A stretch of DNA of 64,000 bases, taken from Pleurodeles waltl. Lineage: Eukaryota; Chordata; Amphibia; Caudata; Salamandridae. Made by a program: the position numbers and the translations under genes. This document shows positions 34,425 through 45,766 of the stretch, piece by piece; position 1 is the stretch's first letter; every line of letters begins with the position of its first letter. A model generated the notes under the pieces. It was given only the letters and a program-made list of their open reading frames with translations, did no database searches and was not told where the DNA came from. Location: NCBI RefSeq assembly GCF_031143425.1, contig NC_090446.1, positions 1,025,933,066-1,025,997,065 of the forward strand. The letters are read 5' to 3'.

Positions 34425-34776
34425 AAATGTAAATGTAAATTAGCACTTGTATAGCGCACTACTCACCCGTTAGGGTCTCAAGGCGCTGTACTCATACCGC
34501 TATGGAACCCCTCCTGGCTTTTCCCTGTGAGGCACCCACTCCTGAGCACCCCCAGGGTGAAGCCAGGCATCCAAGCGCTGTTGGGGCCGTTGTGGAGATT
34601 AAGCAAGCTATTGCCCAGAGTTGCAGAGTGGGACCCATGAATTAGATTAGGCACCGAGGCGAGAATTATCTGGTCAAGGGGAATTGAGCCCAAGACCTGC
34701 CGAAGCGGGACGTGAACCCTGGTCTTGAGCCAGATCTCTGCTTCAGGGTCTGCCGCTCTAACCATTGAGCCACACT
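34425..34776 (-). mobile_element. tRNA-derived SINE with LINE-like tail
   Basis: Minus strand: head 'GTGTGGCTCAATGGTTAGAG' with an A box (34772-34755) and a B box GGTTCACGTCCC (34718-34707), a unique body, then CTTGAGACCCTAACGGG and GTAGTGCGCTATACAAGTGC, and a tail of TAAATGTAAATG repeats at the left end. The last 40 bases before the tail match the 3' end of the LINE at 30335-30844, so that LINE type probably supplied its reverse transcriptase. RNA polymerase III transcription is expected from the boxes. It lies in Harb-A1, 3' of the Myb-N coding part. Confidence 0.85.
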
Positions 34777-37347
34777 TCTCCATGGTGGGAGGCTCCAGCC
34801 CTTCCCCTGCAGCCTTGGACGGCTGCCCACTGGCGCTTGCGGCGGTTCTGGCGGCGGTGCAGGTGCCGGTGCTGGCAGTTGTGCTGGTAGTCAGCAGCCC
34901 TTCCTCTGCAGCCTCAGACAGCTGCCCACTGGGGCTGCTGCTGCTGGTAGTGGTGCTACTTGCGGCGGTGCAGGTGGCGGTGCTGGCCACGGTGCAGGTG
35001 CCAGTGCTGATGGTTGTGCTGGTAGCCACCAGGCCTTCACCTGCAGGCTCAGACAGCTGAAGTGCCCTGGCTGGTGTTCTGTGCCCCTTCCTGCCCTTGG
35101 CAGATGGTGGTGCCTCTTTGGGTCTGCCAGCTGAAGTCTTTTAGGTGGCCTTGCTGAGTGGTTGTGGCTCCTTCTCCTTGCTGGATGCTGTCCCCTCCTT
35201 GCCCTTGCCAGGTGGCAGAACCTTCTTGGCCTTGGCAGGTGTTGGTGGCACACTGGTTGGGCTGAAGGGTGCCCCTTAGAGCCTCTGACAGGTGCAGAAA
35301 CTACAGCGGACGTGGACTTGGTGGCTGAGGTGCTGGACTGGGTTCTGGCCACCCTGGCCTGAGGTGAAGGATGGGGGGAAGGGTAGGGAAGAGATCAATG
35401 TTAGCTAGGAAAAGCTATTGGGGCGGGAAGAGGGTGAAGGTTTGGGAGTGGAGGAAGAGGGAGTGGTTGTAGGAAGTGTCAGTCTGCTGTGTTTGGGTGC
35501 AGGTGCATGAGCTGGATGCTGTTGTGAGGTGGATGGACGTTGGGTGTGTGTGTGCTTGCGTTTGTGTACTTTGGGAGGAGGGGTCACCGACACAGTGGGA
35601 GAGGACACAGGGGACGTGTGCATGGATGTGGGGGTGGTGACTGCCAGTGATGGGCGTGTGGTGATAGGCATGCTGGTGATCGAGGTAGTGGATGAGGATG
35701 TAGTGCATGCAGGTGTGAGTAGAGATGCTACTGGGAGGGTGAATGCTGGTCTGAAGGTGTGCTTGGGATAGGTTGGGGTTGAGGGGATTGGGACTGGGTA
35801 GTGGAAGTTGGAGGGGGGAGGCTGGAGACAGAGACAATGGCTGCCATCAGTGCGGAGGCCAGAGCCTGAAATGCTCTCTGTTGGGCCGCCACGCCAGAGT
35901 GAATGCCCTTCAGGTATGCATTTGTATGTTGCAAATGCCTTTTGACACCCTGGGTGGCATTCAGTATGGTTGACTGCTCAACAGTGAGGGATCTCAGGAG
36001 GTCAATAGCCTCCTCACTGAGGGCAGCAGGGCTGACTAGGACAGGGCCTGAGGTGCCTGGGGGGAAGGAGATGCACACCCTCCTGGGTGAGCAGGCATGG
36101 AAGACAAGCTGTGGGGCTGCTGGAAGGGCGGTGCTGGTATGGGGGTGGTGGCTTTACCTGTTGTTGGGATGGGCACAGAGGTGTCCGCCAGGGAGCTTCC
36201 ATCGGAGGAGGAGTCGGTGTCGCTGGTCTCTGCTCCTGTCCCCGCCGTGGAGCTCCCCTCGTCCTCTGTCCCACTGGCGATTTCAGACTCCATTGTCTCA
36301 CCTTCCAGGGCCATGTGGGATGCAGCTCCCTCCTGCTCCTGTGGCACTGCTCCTCTGCCTGATGATGCTAATGCACACAAGAACAGAGAGACCACAAAAA
36401 GGGGGGGAGGGAGAAAGAAGAGCATTCAGTGCGTTCAGTGCATGCATTACCGCTACCGTTGGCAAACACTACAGACACAGCAGCCCTCTGCACTACACCA
36501 TGCACTTAGAGTTACCTAATTAATCACAGGGACATGGGGTACAAGGCCTATGCCTGATTGCTGCACACATGGAAGTCACGGGAGCCTGACTAGATGTAGA
36601 TGGCTCTTACCACTGGTGGGGTTGGGGTGCCACATAGCCTGCCTAACAAAGGCTCCTTGCCTACAAAGCTTGCCCTGGCCTAGGGTAACCCACTGCCCAC
36701 CTCCCCCACCCAGACACATCCTAATGCGCGCATAATCAGATGGATAGTACGGTGCTCACCCCCTTGTGGCTGGTGTGATGCCCTCAAGCGCCCATCCAAC
36801 TCTGGATACTCCACCACCAGGATCCCGTACATCAGGGGGGTCATGGTGCGACAGGCACCCCTCCCACGTTGGGAGGCCATCCCCAGCTGGGCCTCCGCCA
36901 TCTTCTTGCTCCAGCGGCGAATGTCCTCCCATCTTTTCCGGCAGTGGGTGCTCCGTCTGTGGTGGACCCCCAGGGTCCGGACATCCTTGGCGATGACACG
37001 CCAAATATCCTTCTTCTGGTGGGTGCTGACCTATAGGAATAGTACAGGGGAAAAGGAAAAACTTTAACTGTCTGGACCGTCACAGTCACTGGCCCACGTT
37101 CCCACCCTTGCCCTGACGCACATGCACTCACCGTCCACTCATGCAGGCCTCAGTCCCCCTCCCACCCCTGTATCTTCCATCCACACCACTCTAAACAGGC
37201 ATTGCCCATACAGCATGCTCACAGTGTACTCACCTGTTTGTCTGGAGGACTGTAGAGTAGCGTGTCCTGGGGGAGGACCCCATCCACTAACTTCTCCAAC
37301 TCCTCCGAATTGAAAGCAGTGGCCCTTTCCCCAGACACTGTAGCCAT
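34777..37347 (-). pseudogene. Harb-A1 Myb-N gene, nested in transposase intron 1
   Basis: Exon 1, 37347-37234: 'MATVSGERATAFNSEELEKL', 'VDGVLPQDTLLYSPPDKQ', donor GTGAGT. Exon 2, 37030-36760: 'VSTHQKKDIWRVIAKDVRTL', 'HCRKRWEDIRRWSKKMAEAQ', 'LGMASQRGRGACRTMTPLMY', donor GTGAGC. Exon 3 from 36367: 'ASSGRGAVPQEQEGAASHMA', an acidic Ser-rich part, a frameshift near 36090, the helical 'SEEAIDLLRSLTVEQSTILN', then a Ser/Pro/Thr/His- and Lys-rich tail to about 34790 with a repeated 'SGQ-S-AA' motif. Exons 1-2 form a Myb/SANT-like DNA-binding region with paired Trp residues. It probably binds the element's DNA and helps the transposase, as in other Harbingers. Exons 1 and 2 are intact; the tail is not. 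Confidence 0.75.
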
Positions 37348-37438
37348 CGTCGCTTCCTGACACAAGTCACAGCAGCACTTGCAGTGTAGGTCCCCTCCTG
37401 TCGAAGGTCAGTTATCAAGTGAGTGAACAGAGAGAAAA

Positions 37439-37471
37439 TGACGGTCACGTCTGCGCCGGTGTGTACCGTCA
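37439..37471. promoter_or_regulatory. Palindromic motif upstream of Myb-N
   Basis: TGACGGT (37439-37445) and ACCGTCA (37465-37471) face each other 92 bases upstream of the Myb-N ATG, with GCCGGTG and CACCGGC beside them. It could be a promoter or transposase-binding site for self-control; this is inference. Confidence 0.4.
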
Positions 37472-37794
37472 CCACCGGCGTACATCGTCATTGGCTCCTG
37501 GGACCCATAGGGCCCAATGTTAACCAATGCAGGATTGGGCCGCGGTCTTCGACCGCCTACCGCAATGGTGTACACCGGCAGCGCAGTTACCTCATATCCC
37601 CTTGTCCCACATTACAGGTCAGGAAGCCGCCATTTCAGGTGGCCACATGACATTATTTTAAAATGGGTCACACATATCTAGGCCTTGCATACACACAGAG
37701 ACAGGCACATAGCGGATTGACAAATGTGTGCAATAAATTCTTTTTTTACTACCTCAGTGTTGGCTGACTCTGTGCTCGCTGTTCTCGTCCATAG

Positions 37795-38928
37795 GGCACG
37801 TCCGCTGGGGCAAGTGAGGAGATGGCGGCACCCTCCGGTGTATAGACCGCTGGTGGACCTGTCGACAATGAAAGACAGACACATCATTATCAATTACAGA
37901 CTTGATCGTGCCACAATCCAGGAACAGTGTGCCCAGTTGGTGCCAGACCTGATTTCAGCTATCCGTCATCCCACAGGAATCCCCCCTCTAGTACAGGTCC
38001 TGTCAGTACTCCATTTCCTGGCAAGTGGGTCTTTTCAAACCACAGTGGCCATTGCATCAGGGATGTCCCAGCCTATGTTCTCAAACGTGTTGTCCAGAGT
38101 GTTGTCTGCCCTGCTGAAACACATGCACAGCTACATCGTTTTCCATCAGGTGGAGGATTTGCCCACAGTGAAAGGTGACTTCTATGCCCTGGGACATCTC
38201 CCCAACATCATAGGTGCCATTGATGGGACACGTGGCATTGGTACCCCCCCTGCAGGAGTGAACAGGTGTACAGAAACAGGAAGAGCTACCATTCAATGAA
38301 TGTGCAGATGGTGTGTTTGGCCGACCAGTACATCTCCCATGTGAACGCCAAGTTTCCAGGCTCAGTGCATGATGCTTACATTCTGAGGAATAGCAGCATC
38401 CCTTATGTGATGGGGCAACTCCAGAGGCACCGTGTGTGGCTAATAGGTGAGGATAAGGACCCTATACCCTGTGAATAGTTGTCTGGGTCTGGGGTTGTCC
38501 CTAAGGGTTAGTGTGTGTCTAACAGTTGTCCCTCGACATTTGCAGGTGACTCTGGGTACCCCAACCTGTCATGGCTACTGATCCCAGTGAGAAATCCCAG
38601 GACAAGGGCAGAGGAACGCTACAACAAGGCACATGGGCGAACTAGGAGAGTGATCGAACGGACCTTCGGCCTCCAGAATGCCAGGTTCCGGTGCCTCCAT
38701 ATGACAGGTGGTTCTCTCTACTACTCACCAAAGAAGGTGTGCCAGATCATCGTGGCCTGCTGTATGCTTCACAACCTGGCTTTGCGATGGCAGGTGCCTT
38801 TTCCGCAGGAGGATGGTCCAGAAGGAGGTCTTGTGGCAGCTGTGGAGCCTGTGGACAGTGAAGAAGAGGAGGCAGAAGAAGAGGATATCGACAACAGAAA
38901 CAACGTGATCCAGCAATACTTCCAGTGA
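37795..38928 (+). pseudogene. Harb-A1 transposase exons 2 and 3
   Basis: Exon 2 (37795-38446) follows 'tccatag': 'ARPLGQVRRWRHPPVYRPLV', 'MKDRHIIINYRLDRATIQEQ', 'LHFLASGSFQTTVAIASGMS'. First Asp in 'GAIDGT' (38222-38224). A net one-base loss at about 38230-38245, relative to Harb-A2, breaks the frame; the next frame has 'KFPGSVHDAYILRN' with the second Asp (38371-38373). Intron 2 is 38447-38545 (GTGAGG...TTTGCAG). Exon 3 has 'DSGYPNLSWLLIPVRNPRTR', the Glu in 'VIERTFG' (38656-38658), 'KVCQIIVACCMLHNLALRWQ', an acidic tail and TGA at 38926. A DDE transposase of the HARBI1 type, intact apart from the one frame break. Confidence 0.9.
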
Positions 38929-39406
38929 GACACAGGTAAGAAGACATCACTGCCTCCTACATCTCATACAATTGTTAGACCTATCATATGTCTGTCACTT
39001 TCACCCAGTGTATGGACCCTGATCTGTCACTTTGCCTTTCTATTTCACAGATGTGGGTCCCACTGTGTGACCTCTGCTATGTTACCTCATGGACTAGAGC
39101 TGTGTGACATAGGTATGTTGACAATACAATGGTCATTGCTATTTTCCTTAGTTATTGCAAATACACATTTGTGTAAGCACAGACTGACTCCAGATTGTTT
39201 TGTGATTCAAGGGTGTTTATTTAAGTGCAAATTAGTGGAGGGGGTTGGAAAATAGTCAGGGGTGATGGTGGAGGAATGTCCATGGCATAGTCCAGTTATT
39301 TGTCTCACAGGTGCATTGTCCAAAGGGGCATAGGAAGTGGAGCTAGGGCAGTTTAAGGATGGACAGGGTGACAAAGTGGGACAGAAGGATGACATTCAGG
39401 GTGGTC

Positions 39407-40306
39407 TCATTTCTTGGCGGGGGTCTTGGCATTGTTCTCTGTCTTTGCCCTGGATCTCATGGACCGTTTGTGGGGTGGTTCTCCATCTGCAGGGGGTGGG
39501 GTGCTGTTGTAGTGGTCCTGTGGAGGTGTCTCCTGTCCACTAGCGCTGGCGGAGGTGGTGGGCAGTTCATCTTCGAGGCTAGTGTCAGGGGCCCCTTGTT
39601 GTGCCACAGTGTTCTCTTGGTGTTCACAAGGTCCTTCGGCACCCCTACAATGGTGACCAGGGAGGTGTTGATGGACTTGAGTTCATTCCTGATGCCCAAA
39701 TACTGTTCCTCCTGCAGCCGCTGGGTCTCCTGAAACTTGGCCAGTACTGTTGCCATTGTCTCCTGGGAACGATGGTACGCTCCCATGATGTTGGAGAGGG
39801 CCTCGTGGAGAGTGGGTTCCCTGGCCCTGTCCTCCCCCTGTCGCACAGCAGTCCTCCCAGTTGCCCGGTTTTCCTGTTCCTCTGTCCTCTGAACCGTGTG
39901 CCCGCTACCACTGACCCCAGGTCTCTGATTGTCTTGGATTTGTGGAGTTGCCTGGGGTCCCTGTAGTGGTGGACACACTGCTGATTGACGTGTCTAGGGG
40001 ACAGAACGATGGGCCGGCTGGGTGGGTGCTGTGCTGGTGTTTCCTGAGAGGGGAGGCTCTGTGGAGGGTTGGGACTGTGGCAGGGTAACCGACTGTCCAG
40101 AGGTCCCTGATGGGCCAGGTTGGCCATCATGATCCAGGCGTGCAGAGCTGCTTTCATCACTGTGGGCCTCTTCTGGGGGGGGACTGGATGTTGCACCTCC
40201 TCTCCGGTGACTTTGAGTGGGGGTCCTGTGGCTCTACCCGGATGATTTCCTCCACCATGACCCTTTGCTCCTCCTCAGAGAACCTGGGGTGTATTTGTGG
40301 TGCCAT
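39407..40306 (-). pseudogene. Harb-A1 Myb-T gene, DNA-binding domain deleted
   Basis: Tail to tail with the transposase. It starts 'MAPQIHPRFSEEEQRVMVEE', 'IIRVE', then jumps to the exon 2 border. About 600 bases holding most of the Myb domain and the intron (50770-51377 in A2) are gone. Exon 2 from 40172 has an acidic Ser-rich part and then the helical 'ALSNIMGAYHRSQETMATVL', 'AKFQETQRLQEEQYLGIRNE', 'LKSINTSLVTI'. It ends in a basic 'PHKRSMRSRAKTENNAKTPA', a likely nuclear signal. Frame breaks are present. Confidence 0.75.
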
Positions 40307-40978
40307 GGGTGTAGTGTGAGTGGTATGTGTGAATGTGTGTGGGGTGATGTGTCGGGGTGTGTGCTGTGAGGTGCATGGATGGTGTATGGGTGATGGTGTT
40401 ATGTGGCTCCTGGCTTGTCTCTCTCTCAGTTGGCAATATTTTTGTTGTAAGGGGTGTGGGTATTGTGGGTGTGTGTTTTGCATTGGATTGGGTGTGTGGG
40501 TGTGGTGTGTGTATGTGTGTCAGGTGTGTGTAGTTTGAATTGTACAACGTGGTATAGTTTTGTTAGTGTGTGTATTTTGAGCGCGGCGGTGTGTACCACC
40601 AATGGTTTACTGTGGTTGAAAGACTGCTGCGGTGATTCGTGGGTCCTGATGCTGTGGGCGTGTAATTTTGTTGGCGTAACAGTGTGGGTTTTGGTACCAC
40701 CAGTTTATCACTGACCTTTGGTCTGGCGGGCTTGTATGGGTGTCTGTATAGTGGCGGATTTCTCCGTGTGGGTCATAATACCTGTAACAGTATACTGCTG
40801 CGGTCACTGTATCTTGGTAGCCATCTGCACGGCGGTTGGTGGCATTTACCGCCAGGGTTGTAATGAGGGCCTTAGTCCAAATTTGAAAAATCTAAAATAA
40901 TTTTCCTCTAGGTCATCTTGGAGGATTTTTTTACTTTTTTCACTTAAAGCTGTAGCGTGATATTAAATACAAGTCCTG

Positions 40979-40998
40979 GATCCCACTACTGCGCACCA
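40979..40998 (-). promoter_or_regulatory. Gyp-2 primer binding site
   Basis: Four bases inside the 5' LTR edge, the + strand reads '...CCCACTACTGCGCACCA', that is, a tRNA 3' end with CCA. The minus strand would pair with that tRNA to start reverse transcription. The sequence resembles leucine tRNA 3' ends (-ATCCCAC--CTG-CACCA) but the match is not exact, so the primer is not assigned. Confidence 0.65.
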
Positions 40999-41002
40999 AA
41001 AA

Positions 41003-42067
41003 TGTTGGAAAATGGGTTATTGGTAAGCCCAGGTAAGTACCTACATGTAGAAATAGGCCACTAACCTCCACTTAGGTCCAGTTAGGTCTCAATAAATTAA
41101 ACCCAGCTCAATCCTTGGTAGCTTGGCAACGAGCAAAAAGGACTAACTTAGGAGACTTTTGTGTAAAGCATTGAAACATCACAAAACAGTAAATAGGTAC
41201 AACACAAAACACAATCAAAATCCAACACCAATTTATAAAAATAGATTATAGTTTTATCTTTAAAATGACACCAAAACTAATAAAATCAGATAAAGGGAAC
41301 TGGAGATATGAATTTTTAAAGAATTAATGCTTTTTAGCGCTTCCAAACGAATAGCACCAATCTGGTCATCAGGTCGCACCTCGACTGGGGCAAAGTCAAA
41401 GTTTGAGGCCGACGACAATGGAGCCCTGCTCGGCTACAACTCACGGGAGGTCTCTGTCAAAAGTTTACCTTCGGACTTAGCCGTTTTCTTGTAGATTTTC
41501 TTCAGCTGCACCAAGTCGCCAGTCCAATCCGACCTCCTGGAACTCTTTCTCAGATACTCGTCGCGGTAGCCCTTGTGGAGATTTTTACCTTCGGACTTAG
41601 TTGTTTCTTCAAGATGAAAATCCTTTGACCGGGGCAAACCTGAATCTTGATCCAACGTCCCTGGAGCCCTCTTCGGATACACTGCCTGGGAGGTCCCAGT
41701 CAACTTCCTACGTTCAGACGTAGTCACTTTTTCAGAGATTTTCTTCACTGGGATGAACCTGCAAGTCAGGCCGGGTCGTGGTTGAGGCAAGCCGGCTAGT
41801 GTTGCCTCGGCGGGTTGGTCCCTTTATGGAGTTTTTTTCCGAAAGTTCTCCAAACTTCTGGATTTTCTTCCGGATGTTCCTTTAAGGTTCTTTTGAGGTC
41901 CACGGCTCACCCCAAGGTCCCAGAAGCTCTGAGATGCTCCTTGAGGGTGCGGACTACAATTCCCAGAATGCCCCATGCACAAACTCCTTTTTCGCCACTG
42001 GACAGTGGTCAGCTGGTCAGTTTCTTCAGGAGTTGGTGCAGGGGACTCTGGTTAGCAAGTTTTCACC
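41003..42067 (-). repeat. Gyp-2 5' LTR, part next to the internal region
   Basis: TGTTGGAAAATGGG onward, aligned with 27635-28770. It ends at TCACC (42063-42067), the target duplication of LTR-3. The remainder is at 52154-53513. Confidence 0.9.
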
Positions 42068-43668
42068 TGTCGAGACAGGCCACTCACCTGAAAAGCAGGA
42101 TGTCTGGAGGGACGATGGTATGCCCCCCCAGCCCCCTGGAACACCTCTTGGCACTTCCTGGTGGACAAAGAAACCCCAGCAGGTGTCCCAAAAGGAAAGG
42201 GGGAGTGGAGAAGAAAGAGACAAAACACTGCCAAGTCTTGCCGGTCCAGCCAGGCACCCTGTATCTTTGGGGGGCAGGTCGTTGTTGACAGAGTGATAGT
42301 AGAGTTAGTGCACTCAACTTCCTTGAAACTGAATCTCTCTTTCTGATATGGGCACGGAAGCAGTCGAAGAACACCGGGGTGCTCCAGCACTTTTCTTGGG
42401 TAATATTAACTGTTGGCACAATTACTAAAACTGCATTACCAAAAATCCAAAATGAGTACCATAACAATGAGTACTGCGTCACTAGGGCTGGCTTCACAGA
42501 GACTCACTGTTGCACACCACAGTTAAAACTGTGGTTGCACTTATATGCACAAGAAAGACAAACAAGGCCATTAATTATATCACGTATAACTTTCCTGCAT
42601 GCATTGGGTTAAACTAAAAGGAACAAAACAATCCAAGAAATACAAATGTCCACTCTGGGTTCAAACAGTTAGGGTGGCACAGTTTGGTTTGGTTTCACTC
42701 TGTGTGTAGAAAACCCTTCAAAAAGCAAATTCCTTAAACCTGAAACACAGGCATGAATGACACAATTTAAATCCAAGAGTTATGCTATTAGAGAAAGAAA
42801 AGTCACGTAAAATGTTCTTTTAAAATTGCACTGTCACTTTTTGTAGTACTTGAGCTCAAGCAGACTTCCTGAAGCACATTTAGGCAAGTAACTACAATAA
42901 TAATGTAGAATGTTCAGAAATGCATTTGTCTCTTCAAGATAAGCACTCTGCCAAAATACCAGGTCTGAAATACACCAGCTGTTCTAGGAAAGCGCCGCAC
43001 TCAAAGAACAAACTCCCTGGAGAATACTAGTCACTTAGCTGCAGTCTTTTCCGGTGTGCTGGAGTAATGCCTGATGCCAGCTGGTACACGAACGAAGAAA
43101 AGAATTGCCTCAAATGTCCTGAATACGAGGATGACAGCAGGGGCTGGACTGCCAAGTCAGATGCTGAGATCAGGAAGCACAACAGAGCCAAGCAGGGAGG
43201 CATGCTTCACTCTGCTATTCATAGCCAATCAGGAAAGCAGTTGAGATGAGTCACCACACCCAATTAGAAGCACATGTCTACACCTGCTCACATTAGCAAA
43301 CAAGCATTGATAAAAACCAATTGTGTAACACAGCATATTAGGGCCCTCATTACAACCCTGGCGATCGGTGTTAAAGTGGCGATAATACCGCCAACAGGCC
43401 GGCAGTCAAAAAAATGGAATCACGACCATGGCAGAAACCGCCAACATAGACAGCCACTTTAACACTCTGACCACCACGGCGGTAGAAACAAACACCGCAG
43501 CGGTAACCGCCAACAGACAGGTGGAACACAATGTACCGCCCACTGTATTACAACATTCCTATCCGATACCTTTTCCGGGCGGTACCAATGCCATCAAAAG
43601 CACGGCGGAAACAGGACTTGGAACGGAAACCACTCACCTCTCGACACCCAACGAGGAACCAGGACGCC

Positions 43669-43751
43669 ATGGAGCCCGAGTTACAGGTCCTGCCCATGTT
43701 GGTTTACCTCCTCTTCTACCAGGAGCAGCAAAGACGCCGGTGACAACCAAG
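43669..43751 (+). pseudogene. Harb-A2 transposase exon 1
   Basis: 'MEPELQVLPMLVYLLFYQEQ', 'QRRR', then TGA where Harb-A1 has CGA, then QP and AG|GTGAGT. Same 83-base length and splice phase as in A1. The stop is at 43741-43743. Confidence 0.8.
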
Positions 43752-44216
43752 GTGAGTACTGCACCTAGCACACACAGGAGGGGGGGAGGAAAGAAAGAGT
43801 CACACATACAAGCAACACGCAACACCCCCACCACCACCCCCACCCTCACCCACAACAACATACACACAAACACATGCAGCAACATGACATTTACACCCTG
43901 TCACCCTCTGGAAAATCACAAGGACAAAATGAAATGATTGTAACAAGTGTAATCATCGAAAAATCAGATAGGCCAAGATAAATTTAAATCATCAGTATGT
44001 ATAAATATGTACAGCAACTACACAAGTCTGGTTAGTGTTGTAATCATTATCCGTGGACCAGTGGTCCCAAAATGAATGGGCGAAGCCTACACATGATACC
44101 TGACTCGAAACGGAGAGAACACTGCTGGGGCATCAGATCGAAAATAAACAGGCACCTGAGGGGGAGAGGGAGTGGGGCACCTCAGCCGGATGAACAGACG
44201 ACGCCACTGCTCCATG

Positions 44217-44592
44217 AGGGGGCTCCATGCCCACAGTTTGGTCCTGGAGAGTGCAAAGCCACATTCTCTCAAGTCTCCCAAGTGGGTGGTTTGCCCACTG
44301 CTTTATCCTGGGGAGTGCAAAGCCATAGTCTCTCAAGTCTCACAAGTGGGTGGTTTGTCCACTGCTTTATCCTGGGGAGTACAAAGCCACAGTCTCTCAA
44401 GTCTCACAAGTGGGTGGTTTGCCCACTGCTTTATCCTGGGGAGTGCAAAGCCATAGTCTCTCAAGTCTCACAAGTGGGTGGTTTGTCCACTGCTTTATCC
44501 TGGGGAGTACAAAGCCACAGTCTCTCAAGTCTCACAAGTGGGTGGTTTGCCCAGTGCTTTATCCTGGGGAGTGTAAGGCCACAGTCTTTCTA
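44217..44592. repeat. 64-bp minisatellite in Harb-A2, 5 full units
   Basis: 'AGTGGGTGGTTTG' recurs at 44281, 44345, 44409, 44473 and 44537, exactly 64 bases apart, alternating between two subtypes ('gccc...gtgcaaagccatag' and 'tcca...gtacaaagccacag'). That suggests a 128-bp higher-order duplication. Harb-A1 has only about 1.7 units. Confidence 0.95.
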
Positions 44593-45628
44593 GTGGATGT
44601 TTTTCTCCACTGGTTCTGGAGGGGGCATTGTGCCCAGAGTGTTTCATCCTTCCAAGGACTGTGTGAGTTGATGCTTTACTCCACTGGTTATGGAGGGGGC
44701 ATTGTGCCCAGAGTGTTTCATCCTGCCAGGGACTTTGTGAGTGGATGCTTTTCTCCACTGGTTCTGGAGGAGGCATTGTGCCCGGAGTGCTTCATCCTGC
44801 CAAGGATTGGGGTTGTGGATGCTTTTCTCCACTGGTTCTGGAGGGGGCATTGTGCCCAGAGTGCTCCATCCTGCCAAGGATTGGGGTTGTGGATGCTTTT
44901 CTCCACTGGTTCTGGAGGGGGCATTGTGCCCAGAGTGCTTCATTCTGCCAAGGATTGGGGTAGTGGATGCTTTTCTCCGCTGGTTATGGAGGGGGCATTG
45001 TGCCCAGAGTGCTTCATCCTGCTAGGGACTGTGTGAGTGGATGCTTTTCTCCACTGGTTCTGGAGGAGGCATTGTGCCCGGAGTGCTTCATCCTGCCAAG
45101 GATTGGGGTTGTGGATGCTTTTCTCCACTGGTTCTGGAGGGGGCATTGTGCCCAGAGTGCTTCATCCTGCCAAGGATTGGGGTTGTGGATGCTTTTCTCC
45201 ACTGGTTCTGGATGGGGCATTGTGCCCAGAGTGCTTCATCCTGCCAAGGACTGTGTGAGTGAATGCTTTTCTCCACTGTTTCTGGAGGAGGCATTGTGCC
45301 CAGAGTGCTTCATCCTGACAAGGATTGGGGTTGTGGGTGCTTTTCTCCACTGGTTCTGGAGGGGGCATTGTGCCCAGAGTGCTTCATCCTGCCAAGGATT
45401 GGGGTTGTGGATGCTTTTCTCCACTGGTTCTGGAGGGGGCATTGTGCCCAGAGTGCTTCATCCTGCCAAGGACTGTGTGAGTGGATGCTTTTCTCCACTG
45501 GTTCTGGAGGGGGCATTGTGCCCAGAGTGCTTCATCCTGCCAAGGATTGGGGTTATGGATGCTTTTCTCCACTAGATCTGGAGGGGGCATTTTACCCAGA
45601 GTGCTTCACATGCAGTGTGGCAGGTCCC
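44593..45628. repeat. 74-bp minisatellite in Harb-A2, 14 units
   Basis: Units start at 44593 and recur every 74 bases to 45555 without a single length change. Core 'CTCCACTGGTTCTGGAGGGG' and 'GCATTGTGCCCAGAGTGCTT'. 74 is not a multiple of 3 and the unit lacks stops in most frames, which creates long but spurious open frames on both strands. Harb-A1 has 5 units at the same place. Confidence 0.95.
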
Positions 45629-45766
45629 ATTTCCTCACCCGGGTGTGTGTGCCACAAGATTGCCTGGGAACAGGTAGCATGATACTCCATGGAGGCAGAG
45701 ACACACTCCACCCTCCTGCGACTTTGCCTGCCACCTGCTGGTACAAACAGTGCTGGGTGTCGTGCC

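Larger units (their letters stand above)
32936..40871 (+). mobile_element. Harb-A1: 7.9-kb Harbinger with three genes
   Basis: The ends are GGCCCTCATTACCTCCCTGG and, inverted, GGCCCTCATTACAACCCTGG. The flanking triplets are TGA and TTA, an imperfect three-base duplication. Contents in order: transposase exon 1 (+), minisatellites, Myb-N (-), transposase exons 2-3 (+), Myb-T (-). Both ends are rich in GGCGGT/ACCGCC motifs (for example 32972-33175 and 40750-40855), as expected for transposase binding. A SINE (34425-34776) was inserted later. Confidence 0.9.

Noticed and set aside
34700..34772. Possible tRNA gene
   Set aside because: The A and B boxes belong to the head of a SINE; the cloverleaf is not complete and a LINE-like tail follows.
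35415..36425. A host Ser/Pro-rich protein gene
   Set aside because: It is the Myb-N tail of Harb-A1; the same sequence lies at the same place in Harb-A2.
44350..45590. Many long overlapping open frames on both strands
   Set aside because: They are made by the 64-bp and 74-bp tandem units, which lack stops; the same peptides shift frame every unit. Not genes.
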